Origin: a bacterium
GTDB taxonomy: Bacteria; Zhuqueibacterota; Zhuqueibacteria; Residuimicrobiales; Krinioviventaceae
Direction of reading: 5' to 3'
DNA length: 64,000 nt
NCBI GenBank assembly: GCA_029561455.1
Contig: JAKQIY010000013.1
Span: forward strand, 124,001-188,000
This document shows positions 1-7,851 of this stretch, piece by piece. The notes below the pieces were generated by a model that saw nothing but the letters and a program-made list of their open reading frames with translations, had not been told where the DNA came from and ran no database searches. Positions within the stretch are counted from its first letter, which is position 1; every line of letters starts with the position of its first letter. A program made the translations under genes and the position numbers.

Positions 1-1923
1 GTGGGTGGAATTATTGATCGTTATATAAGCAGTAGTACCACCACTAACAGCATTGGGATGTACTGCGCCGCCGGCCTGGCGCGGATCGGCGCCATCCAGG
101 GTATACATTATTTCACCGCTACCGTTGGGATTGGTTATAGTGACTACAAATCCCTTCGCTACATTACCGCCGTATTGATTAAACAGCGGCGGATCAAGGT
201 TGGGATACAAACCGGCGGCCCTGAAATCATTGATAAAATAAGTAACATTATTTTGAATATTACTCAACACTTTATTTACCTGGTTTTGCCAGTCCGTGTG
301 CGTAAATAGTTGCCCCGGTAAAATTGTCCGGTTATTATCATCCGCCCATCTTTTTTGATCGGCGCGTACCGCAGTGGAAATATGACCGGAATATTGTAAA
401 AAACGATTTTGCGAGGCATCATCGCTTAGAATACCATATTGATACATTAGTTTATAGGCACAATCAGCAAACAAGATTTTAAATTCCGGACTGGTGATCA
501 TGGCTCTCCACAACCGGGATGGAATGGCGCGGTAAGAGCGTCCGTTTGCCAGTGTCGGGTCGGTGAGATAGGGGCTGTAGCGGCTGTGTAAATACGATTG
601 CGGGTCGTCATTTTCCAGCCAGGCTTTTTCCGCATCCCAGGCATAAAAGAAACCCGGGGCAGGAGAGAGGCCGTTTTTCATAACAAACACCCAGTTATTA
701 TCCGGCCAGTCACCAACCGCATAATAATTTTGCAAAATCATGTATTCAGCGAATTTTTGTGCGTCCAGGTATTTTATTACATTCTGATAATCGACCAGAC
801 CGGCAAGGTTTTCGCCAATGATTAAATCGAGTAAAACCTGGTAACGGGTGTCATCGCCGGTCAGCACTTCGCCGTCGTCATCGCTATCCGGATTGGATTT
901 AACGATCAGCCAGTCATCCTGGCTGCCGCCATGATAATTGACCAGGTGATGCTCATCGGGCGATTCCGTGAGATTGTACAATCCCCAGTACAAACCGTTA
1001 ATGTACAAGTGGACGAATAAATTATGAGTCCCAAAACCGGATGCCAGCATTTGCGCATCGCGCACCATTATATCGCGGAAATAGATGTTAAAAGCAGGAT
1101 TATAGATCTTGCCGGTATAATTTTCCATATACCCTGCACGCAGGATCAGGGAATTAAATTCCGGAGCTGAATTTGTTGGCGATTGCAGAGCAGTTTGGAA
1201 AACGGGTTCATCGAGTTTGCTTGTGCCATATTCAGATTTAAAATCCAGTTTAAAGCTGCGTTTACGTGTGGTGGTAACCGGTTGGCTGCGGGGCTGAATA
1301 CCGCAATTCACCTGGAAATTACGGGTAGTATCGGCAAAGATCATTTCTATTGAACAGGCTTTTTCCCAGTCGTTATTATCATCATAACCGCCATTCGGAT
1401 AAACACCGTCAGCAGTAAACAGTTCATCCGGTTCCACCACCAGGGAAACTGTTGGTAACGCTAACAGCGCATCTTTGATCATTGTATTATTATCCGGGTA
1501 TTCCGGGTCCATTTCATAATCGGCGGCTATTGCGGAACCTAGATCTGTATACCATACGGCCGGGAAACCGGCCGGATTGCCGGGCTGATTGACAATATCA
1601 TCGGGAAAGATAAAGGTTTGCGTATCTACATCGCTGGGCTCCATGCCATTCATAACCGCAATTACCCGAACAATCGTGGTTTTATTAATAGACACAGGTT
1701 TTGTGTAGAGAGTACCATGTCCGGCAGACGGCGCGCTGCCGTCAAGGGTATAATATATAGAGGCTCCGGCAGTAGCTGTAGTTATAACCAGTTGAAACGG
1801 GGCTGAAAAATAGCCACGATCGACATTGAATTTTGTATCCCCGACCTGGGCGGCTGCTGCAATTTGCACGAACAGGAATAATAAAAGCACTGATACGAAT
1901 ATAACAGATTTGATTTTACCCAT
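1..1923 (-). CDS. CotH kinase family secreted protein (partial, 3' end beyond window)
   Basis: Open minus-strand frame of 641 codons with no stop before the window edge, so the C-terminus is missing. The start at 1923 gives a signal peptide (about residues 1-25, ending AAAAQ). Residues 32-105 and again from about 600 resemble chitobiase/beta-hexosaminidase C-terminal domains (YTLDGSAP at 59-66, YTLDGADP at 607-614). Between them lies a CotH-type domain: LPTVSL near 156-161, EKACSIEMIF near 185, VHLYINGLYWGLYNLTE at 304-320 and the acidic WDAE at 429-432. CotH proteins are atypical protein kinases first known from Bacillus spore coats; secreted homologues of unknown substrate are common in FCB bacteria. 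Kinase activity here is inferred from family only. A T9SS sorting domain could lie in the missing C-terminus. Confidence 0.85.
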   Translation of the reverse strand, partial: MGKIKSVIFVSVLLLFLFVQIAAAAQVGDTKFNVDRGYFSAPFQLVITTATAGASIYYTLDGSAPSAGHGTLYTKPVSINKTTIVRVIAVMNGMEPSDVDTQTFIFPDDIVNQPGNPAGFPAVWYTDLGSAIAADYEMDPEYPDNNTMIKDALLALPTVSLVVEPDELFTADGVYPNGGYDDNNDWEKACSIEMIFADTTRNFQVNCGIQPRSQPVTTTRKRSFKLDFKSEYGTSKLDEPVFQTALQSPTNSAPEFNSLILRAGYMENYTGKIYNPAFNIYFRDIMVRDAQMLASGFGTHNLFVHLYINGLYWGLYNLTESPDEHHLVNYHGGSQDDWLIVKSNPDSDDDGEVLTGDDTRYQVLLDLIIGENLAGLVDYQNVIKYLDAQKFAEYMILQNYYAVGDWPDNNWVFVMKNGLSPAPGFFYAWDAEKAWLENDDPQSYLHSRYSPYLTDPTLANGRSYRAIPSRLWRAMITSPEFKILFADCAYKLMYQYGILSDDASQNRFLQYSGHISTAVRADQKRWADDNNRTILPGQLFTHTDWQNQVNKVLSNIQNNVTYFINDFRAAGLYPNLDPPLFNQYGGNVAKGFVVTITNPNGSGEIMYTLDGADPRQAGGAVHPNAVSGGTTAYITINNSTH

Positions 1924-2005
1924 GAATGATACTCACTTTTTATTAATTAAAATTTTTCAACCCGGTAATGGATAGAACACAAGCGGATAATTGGAATTGA
2001 AAGAG

Positions 2006-2092
2006 ACCGGTTGTTCTTCTTTAAAATGGTGCAGTACTGAAAGAGACAACCGGTTGTCGGATTCAATGATCACTTCACATAAATGTGTGATC
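2006..2092. repeat. Inverted repeats between the barrel gene and cotH-like gene
   Basis: ACCGGTTGT at 2006-2014 is matched by ACAACCGGT at 2046-2054, and the ten bases TGAAAGAGAC occur at both 1998-2007 and 2038-2047. A second imperfect hairpin (GATCA/TGATC outer, CACAT/ATGTG inner arms) spans 2068-2092. They lie 3' of the barrel gene and 5' of the CotH gene on the minus strand. They could be a terminator-like structure or protein-binding sites; there is no clear T-run. Confidence 0.35.
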
Positions 2093-2114
2093 CAGAATAA
2101 CCGTATATTAATAA

Positions 2115-2747
2115 TTAATGTATAGCTACACCAAACTTGATTGGAAATATTACCGTGCTTTCATTTTCCGTAAATAAAACATCAAACCGTCCTTCAAGAT
2201 ACAGATCGGTTCTTTTGGTTACGTCGATATCAAAACCAATCCCGATGCCGGTGGTTAACACATTTTTCGTGCTTTCCGGCACAATTTTAGTATCCATAGA
2301 TGACTGGACATCAATTTGTTCAAAACTGAGACGTGAATACCCGATACCAGCGGTAAAATAAGGCACTGCTTTACTCGATCTTTTCGGGGGAAAAAGAACT
2401 TTGGCATTGATCATCAAAGAGAGTATCGTTGCCTGGCCGCCGTTGGCTGTTTTATAACCCAAGGTATCATATATTGTCGGTACGGACAGGTTGCCATAGT
2501 CAACATAATTTGTAGTATTCAAATCGAAACTGTTAAAGGTGAGTTTACCCTGCAATTCAATTCTTGAAGCAATATCTCTGCCGATACCGGCATCGATATT
2601 GAACCCTTCACGCCAATATTTATTAAAATCCTCCGGTGCATAATTTTTGGTTATGCCGACTCCGGCGTAATAACTCATTTTTGAATAGTCCTGGGCAAAT
2701 ACCAGGGTGGCTGATAAGCATAACAAAAAAACCAGTATCTTTTTCAT
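2115..2747 (-). CDS. Small outer-membrane beta-barrel protein
   Basis: 210 residues with a clear signal peptide (MKKILVFLLCLSATLVFA, cleavage before QDYSK). The rest is alternating hydrophobic/polar strands rich in Gly, Tyr and Phe, with strand-like segments such as YYAGVGITKNYAP, PYFTAGIGYSRLSF and LYLEGRFDVLF, typical of the OmpA/OMP_b-brl 8-strand porin-like family. It probably sits in the outer membrane; no substrate can be assigned. AAAGGG lies just upstream of the ATG. It is followed on the same strand by the CotH-family gene (191-base gap) and is divergent from the VWA/lectin lipoprotein. Confidence 0.75.
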   Translation of the reverse strand: MKKILVFLLCLSATLVFAQDYSKMSYYAGVGITKNYAPEDFNKYWREGFNIDAGIGRDIASRIELQGKLTFNSFDLNTTNYVDYGNLSVPTIYDTLGYKTANGGQATILSLMINAKVLFPPKRSSKAVPYFTAGIGYSRLSFEQIDVQSSMDTKIVPESTKNVLTTGIGIGFDIDVTKRTDLYLEGRFDVLFTENESTVIFPIKFGVAIH

Positions 2748-2953
2748 TTTTCTACCCTTTATTATTATAAATTTTTTAAATTTACTTGTTATTCACCACA
2801 AATGCAAATTTTAAATTATTATCACCCGGTAATTATTATCAAGTTACATTATCTTTGTAATTAAAAATCTTCTGTAAACAGGACCAGAGATTATTTATGT
2901 GAAAAAAATTGTGTTTTGCAGGGCTATGATTTTTTAAGAATTACAATTAATAC

Positions 2954-3014
2954 TTGACTTTTTAGAAAAAAAATAATAATCTATACCACCCGGAAATTGT
3001 AATTTTATCCGGGT
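2954..3014 (+). promoter_or_regulatory. Putative sigma70-like promoter with operator-like inverted repeat, in the 2748-3183 gap
   Basis: In the AT-rich 436-base divergent gap, TTGACT at 2954-2959 is followed after 17 bases by TAATCT at 2977-2982, a plausible -35/-10 pair reading toward the lipoprotein gene. Immediately downstream, ACCCGGA (2988-2994) and TCCGGGT (3008-3014) form a 7-bp inverted repeat, which could be an operator over the start site or a 5' leader hairpin. This implies a leader of roughly 190 bases. Primary sigma factors in some FCB phyla use other motifs, so the call is tentative. Confidence 0.4.
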
Positions 3015-3183
3015 ATAATTTTTAATAATTACTTTAACGTTTTCGTATTTTTTTTGTTTCCGGTTTTTCTGTTATTTTGTTACTGACCAATTAAAATTAT
3101 TTAAAATTTGCTACCGGATACAAAAACATCAAGACATGAATTCATAATAACTAATTTCTGTTATAACTCCCCGGAGGGTATTT

Positions 3184-4833
3184 ATGAGAAAAGGTTTATT
3201 ACTTCTGGTATCACTTTTCGTTTTTTCCGGCCTTGTTTCTTGTGGTAAGAACGGCGCCGAGCCTGAGAAAAAACCATCCACAATCCATCGTGATGTAACC
3301 AGTTTTAAAATTACCGGTCATGGTATTGAAATTCAGGAACCGGCGTTTGTTAACCTGATGATGCAGATAACCGATCTTGAGGGGGTTGGCGTCGATTTCC
3401 TCGAACGGGATGACCTGGTCATTGTCGAAAACGATACAATGATATTGAATTTGCAAAACGTTGCCCTGCAAGTTCGCAAAAAAGATGATTTTAATTATTC
3501 ACTGAAAACTGTTCTGGCGATTGATGTAACCAGTTCGGCGGGAAATTTTATGCCGGAAATTAAAAATGCAGCATTGGCATATATTAATAAAATGTCCGAT
3601 AAACAATCTATTGCAATTTATACTTTTGCCGAAAATGTAACGATGGTTCAGGATTTCACCAGTAACAAGACTACCCTGATCGACGCTATTAACGCTCTTA
3701 CTGCCGGTTCCGCAACCCGTGATTTATATGGGGCTGTACTAGCCGGCGCCGACAAACTGGGAGCGGATGTTTATTCCGCTACGGGTTTTAACGTAGAGCA
3801 AAATTTACTCGTTGTTATTACTACCGGCGCCGATAGTAAAGGCACGACCAATCCGGCCCAGGCTTTAACTGCCCTGGAAAATAAAGCCATGTATGCGGTT
3901 TGTATCGGCGGCGATGTGAATGATTTAAAAAACCTTGCCAAAACCGGATATTTTCTGGTTACCGATCTTGCCAAATTATCCACAACATTTACCAATCTGC
4001 AATATTATGCCGATAGCTTTTACTGGCTTAATTACGTAACCGGCCGGCGCGGTATGGTAAATAATAGTGTAGATGTTACCGTTAAAGCCAACCAATACTC
4101 CGGTGAAGGGGCGCATTATATTTCCCAATTCCGCAGTACTATTTTTTATAATGCCAGCTTTGGTTTATATATCAATCAATCTGATAAATATCCTAAAGGC
4201 GTCGATACCGTGTTTGTCCTTCCCGGTAAAACCAATCATGTAACCGCCACCTCGGTTTTCGTTACAGAAATTCCGCAATATACCTGGACGACATCAAACT
4301 CTGCAATCGCATCGGTTACGCCGGATCTCAGCAATCCGTTTATGGGCTTTATAAAATCCGAAGGCAATTGGGATCAGTCTACGAAAATTACGATCAAAGA
4401 TGTTGCCAATAACATCAGCAAAACAATTACCGCGTTATTAAATGTAGATGAAGCAACTTTTACTTTTGTAGATTCATTAGATAAGAATTTATATTATATT
4501 TCCAATCGTAAGGAAGAATGGGAAGTAGCCGAAGCAATTTGTGAACTGAACGGCGGTCATCTGGCAACAATTTCCAGCGCTGAAGAAAACGCTGTTTGTC
4601 TGAGTTGTGTAAGAAAAGTAAGCGATGACGCCCTGATCGGTTTTCATGATAAATTAGAAGAAGGCAACTGGACCGTTTGGAGCGCTACCGGCGAACCGGT
4701 TACATATTCCAACTGGGCTTCGAGTCAACCGGATAACGCTTTATACAATGAACAATACGGCTCCATGAACACTTCCGGCTCCTGGAATGATGTCCGCGGC
4801 GCGTTTTACTTTATCTTGGAAGTTGAGTACTAG
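3184..4833 (+). CDS. Lipoprotein with von Willebrand A domain and C-type lectin domain
   Basis: 549 residues. The signal peptide ends in the lipobox LVSC (Cys20), so the protein is probably outer-membrane anchored. Residues ~107-280 form a VWA domain; its metal-ion site motif is DVTSS at 114-118, a conservative DxTxS variant of DxSxS. A middle region (~285-440) resembles Ig-like beta domains. Residues ~445-549 match a C-type lectin: CELNGGHLATISSAEENA, NWASSQPD and WND (534-536). QPD at 515-517 is the calcium-site triplet associated with galactose-type specificity in animal lectins. GGAGG lies 7 bases before the ATG. Binding of sugar or another surface ligand is inferred. The gene is monocistronic and bounded downstream by hairpins. 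Confidence 0.85.
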   Translation: MRKGLLLLVSLFVFSGLVSCGKNGAEPEKKPSTIHRDVTSFKITGHGIEIQEPAFVNLMMQITDLEGVGVDFLERDDLVIVENDTMILNLQNVALQVRKKDDFNYSLKTVLAIDVTSSAGNFMPEIKNAALAYINKMSDKQSIAIYTFAENVTMVQDFTSNKTTLIDAINALTAGSATRDLYGAVLAGADKLGADVYSATGFNVEQNLLVVITTGADSKGTTNPAQALTALENKAMYAVCIGGDVNDLKNLAKTGYFLVTDLAKLSTTFTNLQYYADSFYWLNYVTGRRGMVNNSVDVTVKANQYSGEGAHYISQFRSTIFYNASFGLYINQSDKYPKGVDTVFVLPGKTNHVTATSVFVTEIPQYTWTTSNSAIASVTPDLSNPFMGFIKSEGNWDQSTKITIKDVANNISKTITALLNVDEATFTFVDSLDKNLYYISNRKEEWEVAEAICELNGGHLATISSAEENAVCLSCVRKVSDDALIGFHDKLEEGNWTVWSATGEPVTYSNWASSQPDNALYNEQYGSMNTSGSWNDVRGAFYFILEVEY

Positions 4834-4857
4834 GTTACCCCGATGTGAAAATTAATC

Positions 4858-4885
4858 AGCGGGCATTGGTTAAACAATGCCCGCT
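4858..4885 (+). terminator. Strong hairpin after VWA/lectin gene
   Basis: A perfect 11-bp stem (AGCGGGCATTG / CAATGCCCGCT) with a 6-base loop, 25 bases after the stop codon. It is not followed by a T-run, so it may act as a transcript-end stabiliser with the true terminator further on. Confidence 0.6.
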
Positions 4886-4934
4886 GTTATAAGTTGCAGG
4901 TCATAACTTACATCGTACATAAAAATACAAGTGT

Positions 4935-4967
4935 AAAAAAGCCCGTAATAAAAAACGGGCTTTTTTT
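4935..4967. terminator. Bidirectional rho-independent terminator
   Basis: GCCCGT (4941-4946) pairs with ACGGGC (4955-4960); an A-run lies on the left and a T7 run on the right, so the structure can terminate transcription from both sides. It lies exactly between the convergent ends of the VWA/lectin gene and the parvulin-like gene. Confidence 0.85.
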
Positions 4968-4974
4968 ATGTGTC

Positions 4975-6489
4975 CTATTTCATCTTTTTACCATAATCGA
5001 GCGCAGTATCTGTCGTCAGCAAGGGAAAGCTGGGGACCATGACCGGAAAGGGATTGTATTTTTGCATAGCAAACATATCGATGCGGGTGAGTTTGATCTC
5101 ATTAAACATTTGTGTATTGATCTCTATCTGCCCGGAATATTTCTTTTGCAAATCATTTACATACTCATTCAGGTGTTCCTGGATGATGGGATAATAATTG
5201 CTTTCAAAATTTTGCGTTATTCCCTGTGACGTCAGCCAGGCCCGGCGCTGGTAAACGGAAACCATATAATCCTGCCACATCATTGCATTATGTTCGACAA
5301 TATTGACTTTATCGTAACCGCTGCTATATGCTTTTTCCGTCAGATACCTGTCCCGAATCAGGTCGACCAAGGCCAGTTTAAACTGTTCCGGGAATTCCGC
5401 ACTACTCATATTACGTTTCCGAAACACCAGCGGGTGTTTATCAATTTCATTCAATAGTTTTTTCACATCCCAGTCCTGACCGTCGATTTTCACTATCGGC
5501 AGATCCAGCAATTTTTCCATTTCCTGCAAATAATCATCCTGCGCCGCCAGCGGATCGGTATCATCTTTATCCCAGAATCTTTTTTTGAACTCGTTTTTCT
5601 TATCCTTGTCGGTCTTGAGATAAAACGGTTGCATTAATTCGGCAAGTTTGAACAGGGCGTCTCCATAAAACTCTGCGGTTTTACCTTTCATGGTATTGGC
5701 CACATATTCCTGGTAAAGCTTCAGGGCATAGCGATTTTTTAGTTTTTCGCGCACCTCATTCCATCTTGTTTGTATTTGCTGTTCGCCAATGACCATACTA
5801 TTAGTCCAGTCCAGAACCTGAATAAAGAGGTAAAGATCTTCTTCTGCGGCAATTGGCCCGACGACCTGGCCCGCTTGTAAGGAATCCGAGAACAGGGCCT
5901 GGTGAATAGCGTCATTGGCTTCATCTTTCCAGGCTACTTCACGCTGGGGTAACTCTTGCAGACCTCCCAGGTCGTGAAATACCCGGTTAAAATCTTTACA
6001 AGTCAGTTCTCCGGCTATATAGTCTGCTCTTTGTTTGTCGCCCACTGAAAAATAAGCAATTTTATAAGTACGGCCGGCATATTTAAACAGGGTTTTAATC
6101 TCACCGGTATCCGGTTCAGCTTTGGTATATACTTCGGCGTGAAACTGCCATTGCCGCATTGCCTGTTCCCGCCTGCCGGTAATATATGACTGGAATTCGG
6201 AATTTTGCAACAGGGGATTATTGGTACCGGCCTCCAGAGCCAGCAGTTTTTCGGCAATTAAGGAATTGAGAATGATCTTTTTATCCACCATGTAATTCCC
6301 CTTGCAATAAGGCGGGCGAATTGTATATTCGGCGCGATGAATAAACTCATCAACCATGATTTCTTTATCGCCGATGCGAGCAAGCACAGTTTGCTCCGGT
6401 TCCGGGGTTTTACGGCTGGAACAGCTTATTATTAATAAATTTGTCAATATTAACAGTAATAAATTTTTTTTAATTCGTTTCATTGTCAT
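4975..6489 (-). CDS. SurA/parvulin-like lipoprotein of module A
   Basis: 504 residues. Signal peptide with lipobox-like IISC near residue 23. The N-terminus (ARIGDKEIMVDEFIHRAEYT) resembles the start of SurA-type chaperones. About residues 130-245 read like a degenerate parvulin PPIase domain (YKIAYFSVGDKQRADYI, then VVGPIAAEEDLYLFIQVLD). The C-terminal half is unassigned but strongly conserved with the paralogue at 53369-54874 (HPLVFR, AYSSGYDK, and the end VPSFP...LDYG). Such proteins act as periplasmic foldases for outer-membrane or secreted clients; here the likely clients are the receptor, barrel and giant protein encoded upstream. It is the last gene of module A, 210 bases after the PorV-like gene with a hairpin in the gap. 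PPIase activity is uncertain. Confidence 0.75.
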   Translation of the reverse strand: MTMKRIKKNLLLLILTNLLIISCSSRKTPEPEQTVLARIGDKEIMVDEFIHRAEYTIRPPYCKGNYMVDKKIILNSLIAEKLLALEAGTNNPLLQNSEFQSYITGRREQAMRQWQFHAEVYTKAEPDTGEIKTLFKYAGRTYKIAYFSVGDKQRADYIAGELTCKDFNRVFHDLGGLQELPQREVAWKDEANDAIHQALFSDSLQAGQVVGPIAAEEDLYLFIQVLDWTNSMVIGEQQIQTRWNEVREKLKNRYALKLYQEYVANTMKGKTAEFYGDALFKLAELMQPFYLKTDKDKKNEFKKRFWDKDDTDPLAAQDDYLQEMEKLLDLPIVKIDGQDWDVKKLLNEIDKHPLVFRKRNMSSAEFPEQFKLALVDLIRDRYLTEKAYSSGYDKVNIVEHNAMMWQDYMVSVYQRRAWLTSQGITQNFESNYYPIIQEHLNEYVNDLQKKYSGQIEINTQMFNEIKLTRIDMFAMQKYNPFPVMVPSFPLLTTDTALDYGKKMK

Positions 6490-6645
6490 ATAATTTTCAA
6501 TCAGGTTACTATTAAAGAATTGTTGTATTTATATTCCCGGTTTATTAGTTTTGTTCCTGTCGTTTCGGGGTGATATTTTTTTTAAAAATTTCAACTCTAT
6601 AATTTTGAGAATACTGGTTGGAAAACTAATTAGGGTTGGCTTGTT

Positions 6646-6679
6646 ACTTTAATGCCCCTGATTACAGGGGCATTAAAGT
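6646..6679 (-). other. Perfect 15-bp hairpin inside module A
   Basis: ACTTTAATGCCCCTG (6646-6660) and its exact complement (6665-6679) are separated by 4 bases. It sits between the PorV-like gene and the parvulin-like gene. In the direction of transcription no T-run follows, so it is more likely a processing, stability or partial-attenuation element than a full terminator. Confidence 0.7.
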
Positions 6680-6699
6680 GTTTGTATATTTATATTGGA

Positions 6700-7773
6700 T
6701 CAGAATAAAAATCCCATTGTATAGCTGTGTACATAACCCAGCATCCCAATGTCTTTATAACAATAATCCAGTTTTAAACCGATATTGTTCATAAAACGCA
6801 GGACAAAGCCACCGCCAAAAGTAGCGCCATATTCCGATTCATCCATGAACAGGGCTTTATAGCCGCTGCGCAGATAAAAACTGCCTATAGCAGGCATTTT
6901 CATCATGTATTGCGCACCGAGGTTGATCGATTCGCTGTTATTGTTGGGGTGCAGGGCGTCAATTGATACTGTCAGGCGATGTTTGCCGATAACAATTGGA
7001 TTGACAGACATACCAACCCGGAAGATAAGCGGTAATTCCCACCCCTGCAAACGGTATTGACCGGGAACATCACGGTAATTACCATACTCGTCTGCGCTAA
7101 GATCGATTGGGAAGATAAGGTCCATACCGTCATATTTCATTTTTGTTCCATAGTTGGCTATACTCATACCAATAGCCATACCGTCATCTTTTTTACCGGT
7201 TGGGGAGAAAAAGTGCGTATTCAGCATTACACCGAGATCTACAGCTGCTGCTGAGGAACTGGTATGCCATATTTTGGATGAGATATATTTGGCCGATGCG
7301 CCAAAGGAAAACCATTCTGCCAGTTTGCGTGAATATGAAAAACTGAAGGCAAAATCATTGGCGGAGAAAAATTCTCCGGTTCCGGTTTGTTGATCCAGGG
7401 TGGTTACTTTCATATCGCCATAATCAACCTGGTAAATTCCCAGCGCCAATACACCCACCCTGGGAATTACGAGACCGGCAGCTGTAAATGAAGTATTGAT
7501 ATCAACAAACCAGGGTTGATAAGTGAACTGTACTTCGCTTTGATCCATATATCCCAAACCGGCCGGATTCCAGTAAATTGCAGAAAGATCTGTTGCCATA
7601 CTGACATAGGCTTCGCCCATAGCGCCCCCGGCGCTGCCGAATCCCATCTCCAGAAAATTCGCCGAAGTGGTACCCACACGATAGGGTTTTTGTGCAAAAC
7701 TTGAATTATTAAAACCAGATAATAATATCATCATAGTTAAAACAATCAAGCCCGATATTTTGAACACTTTCAT
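6700..7773 (-). CDS. PorV/PorQ-family outer-membrane barrel of module A
   Basis: 357 residues with a signal peptide ending near SSFAQ. The N-terminus shows the family signature (GTTSANFLEMGFGS followed by AMGEAYVSMATDLSAIYWNPAGL), and the protein ends with an aromatic residue (YTMGFLF) as outer-membrane barrels do. PorV in the T9SS delivers CTD-bearing cargo to the sortase and is related to FadL-type barrels. The role here may be specific to the ~1181-residue CTD protein encoded just upstream (78-base gap). It is clearly paralogous to 58572-59636 throughout (VQFTY, KYI.S.IWH, SNYGT). The start is supported by GAGAGG before the ATG. Confidence 0.85.
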   Translation of the reverse strand: MKVFKISGLIVLTMMILLSGFNNSSFAQKPYRVGTTSANFLEMGFGSAGGAMGEAYVSMATDLSAIYWNPAGLGYMDQSEVQFTYQPWFVDINTSFTAAGLVIPRVGVLALGIYQVDYGDMKVTTLDQQTGTGEFFSANDFAFSFSYSRKLAEWFSFGASAKYISSKIWHTSSSAAAVDLGVMLNTHFFSPTGKKDDGMAIGMSIANYGTKMKYDGMDLIFPIDLSADEYGNYRDVPGQYRLQGWELPLIFRVGMSVNPIVIGKHRLTVSIDALHPNNNSESINLGAQYMMKMPAIGSFYLRSGYKALFMDESEYGATFGGGFVLRFMNNIGLKLDYCYKDIGMLGYVHSYTMGFLF

Positions 7774-7851
7774 TTTTAACCTCTCACAGATTGTATATAT
7801 GAGACCTTGATAAAATCCAGACTATTAATTAAATGACTGTTCATGACAAAC

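Noticed and set aside
1-1806. Three open plus-strand frames in the first 1.8 kb
   Set aside because: They lie opposite a continuous minus-strand CotH-family frame with a signal peptide and recognisable motifs; the plus frames have no ribosome sites or family features.
3025-3045. A single AACGTTTTCG-like site as a LacI operator
   Set aside because: Only one imperfect match and no partner site; chance occurrence is likely in AT-rich DNA.
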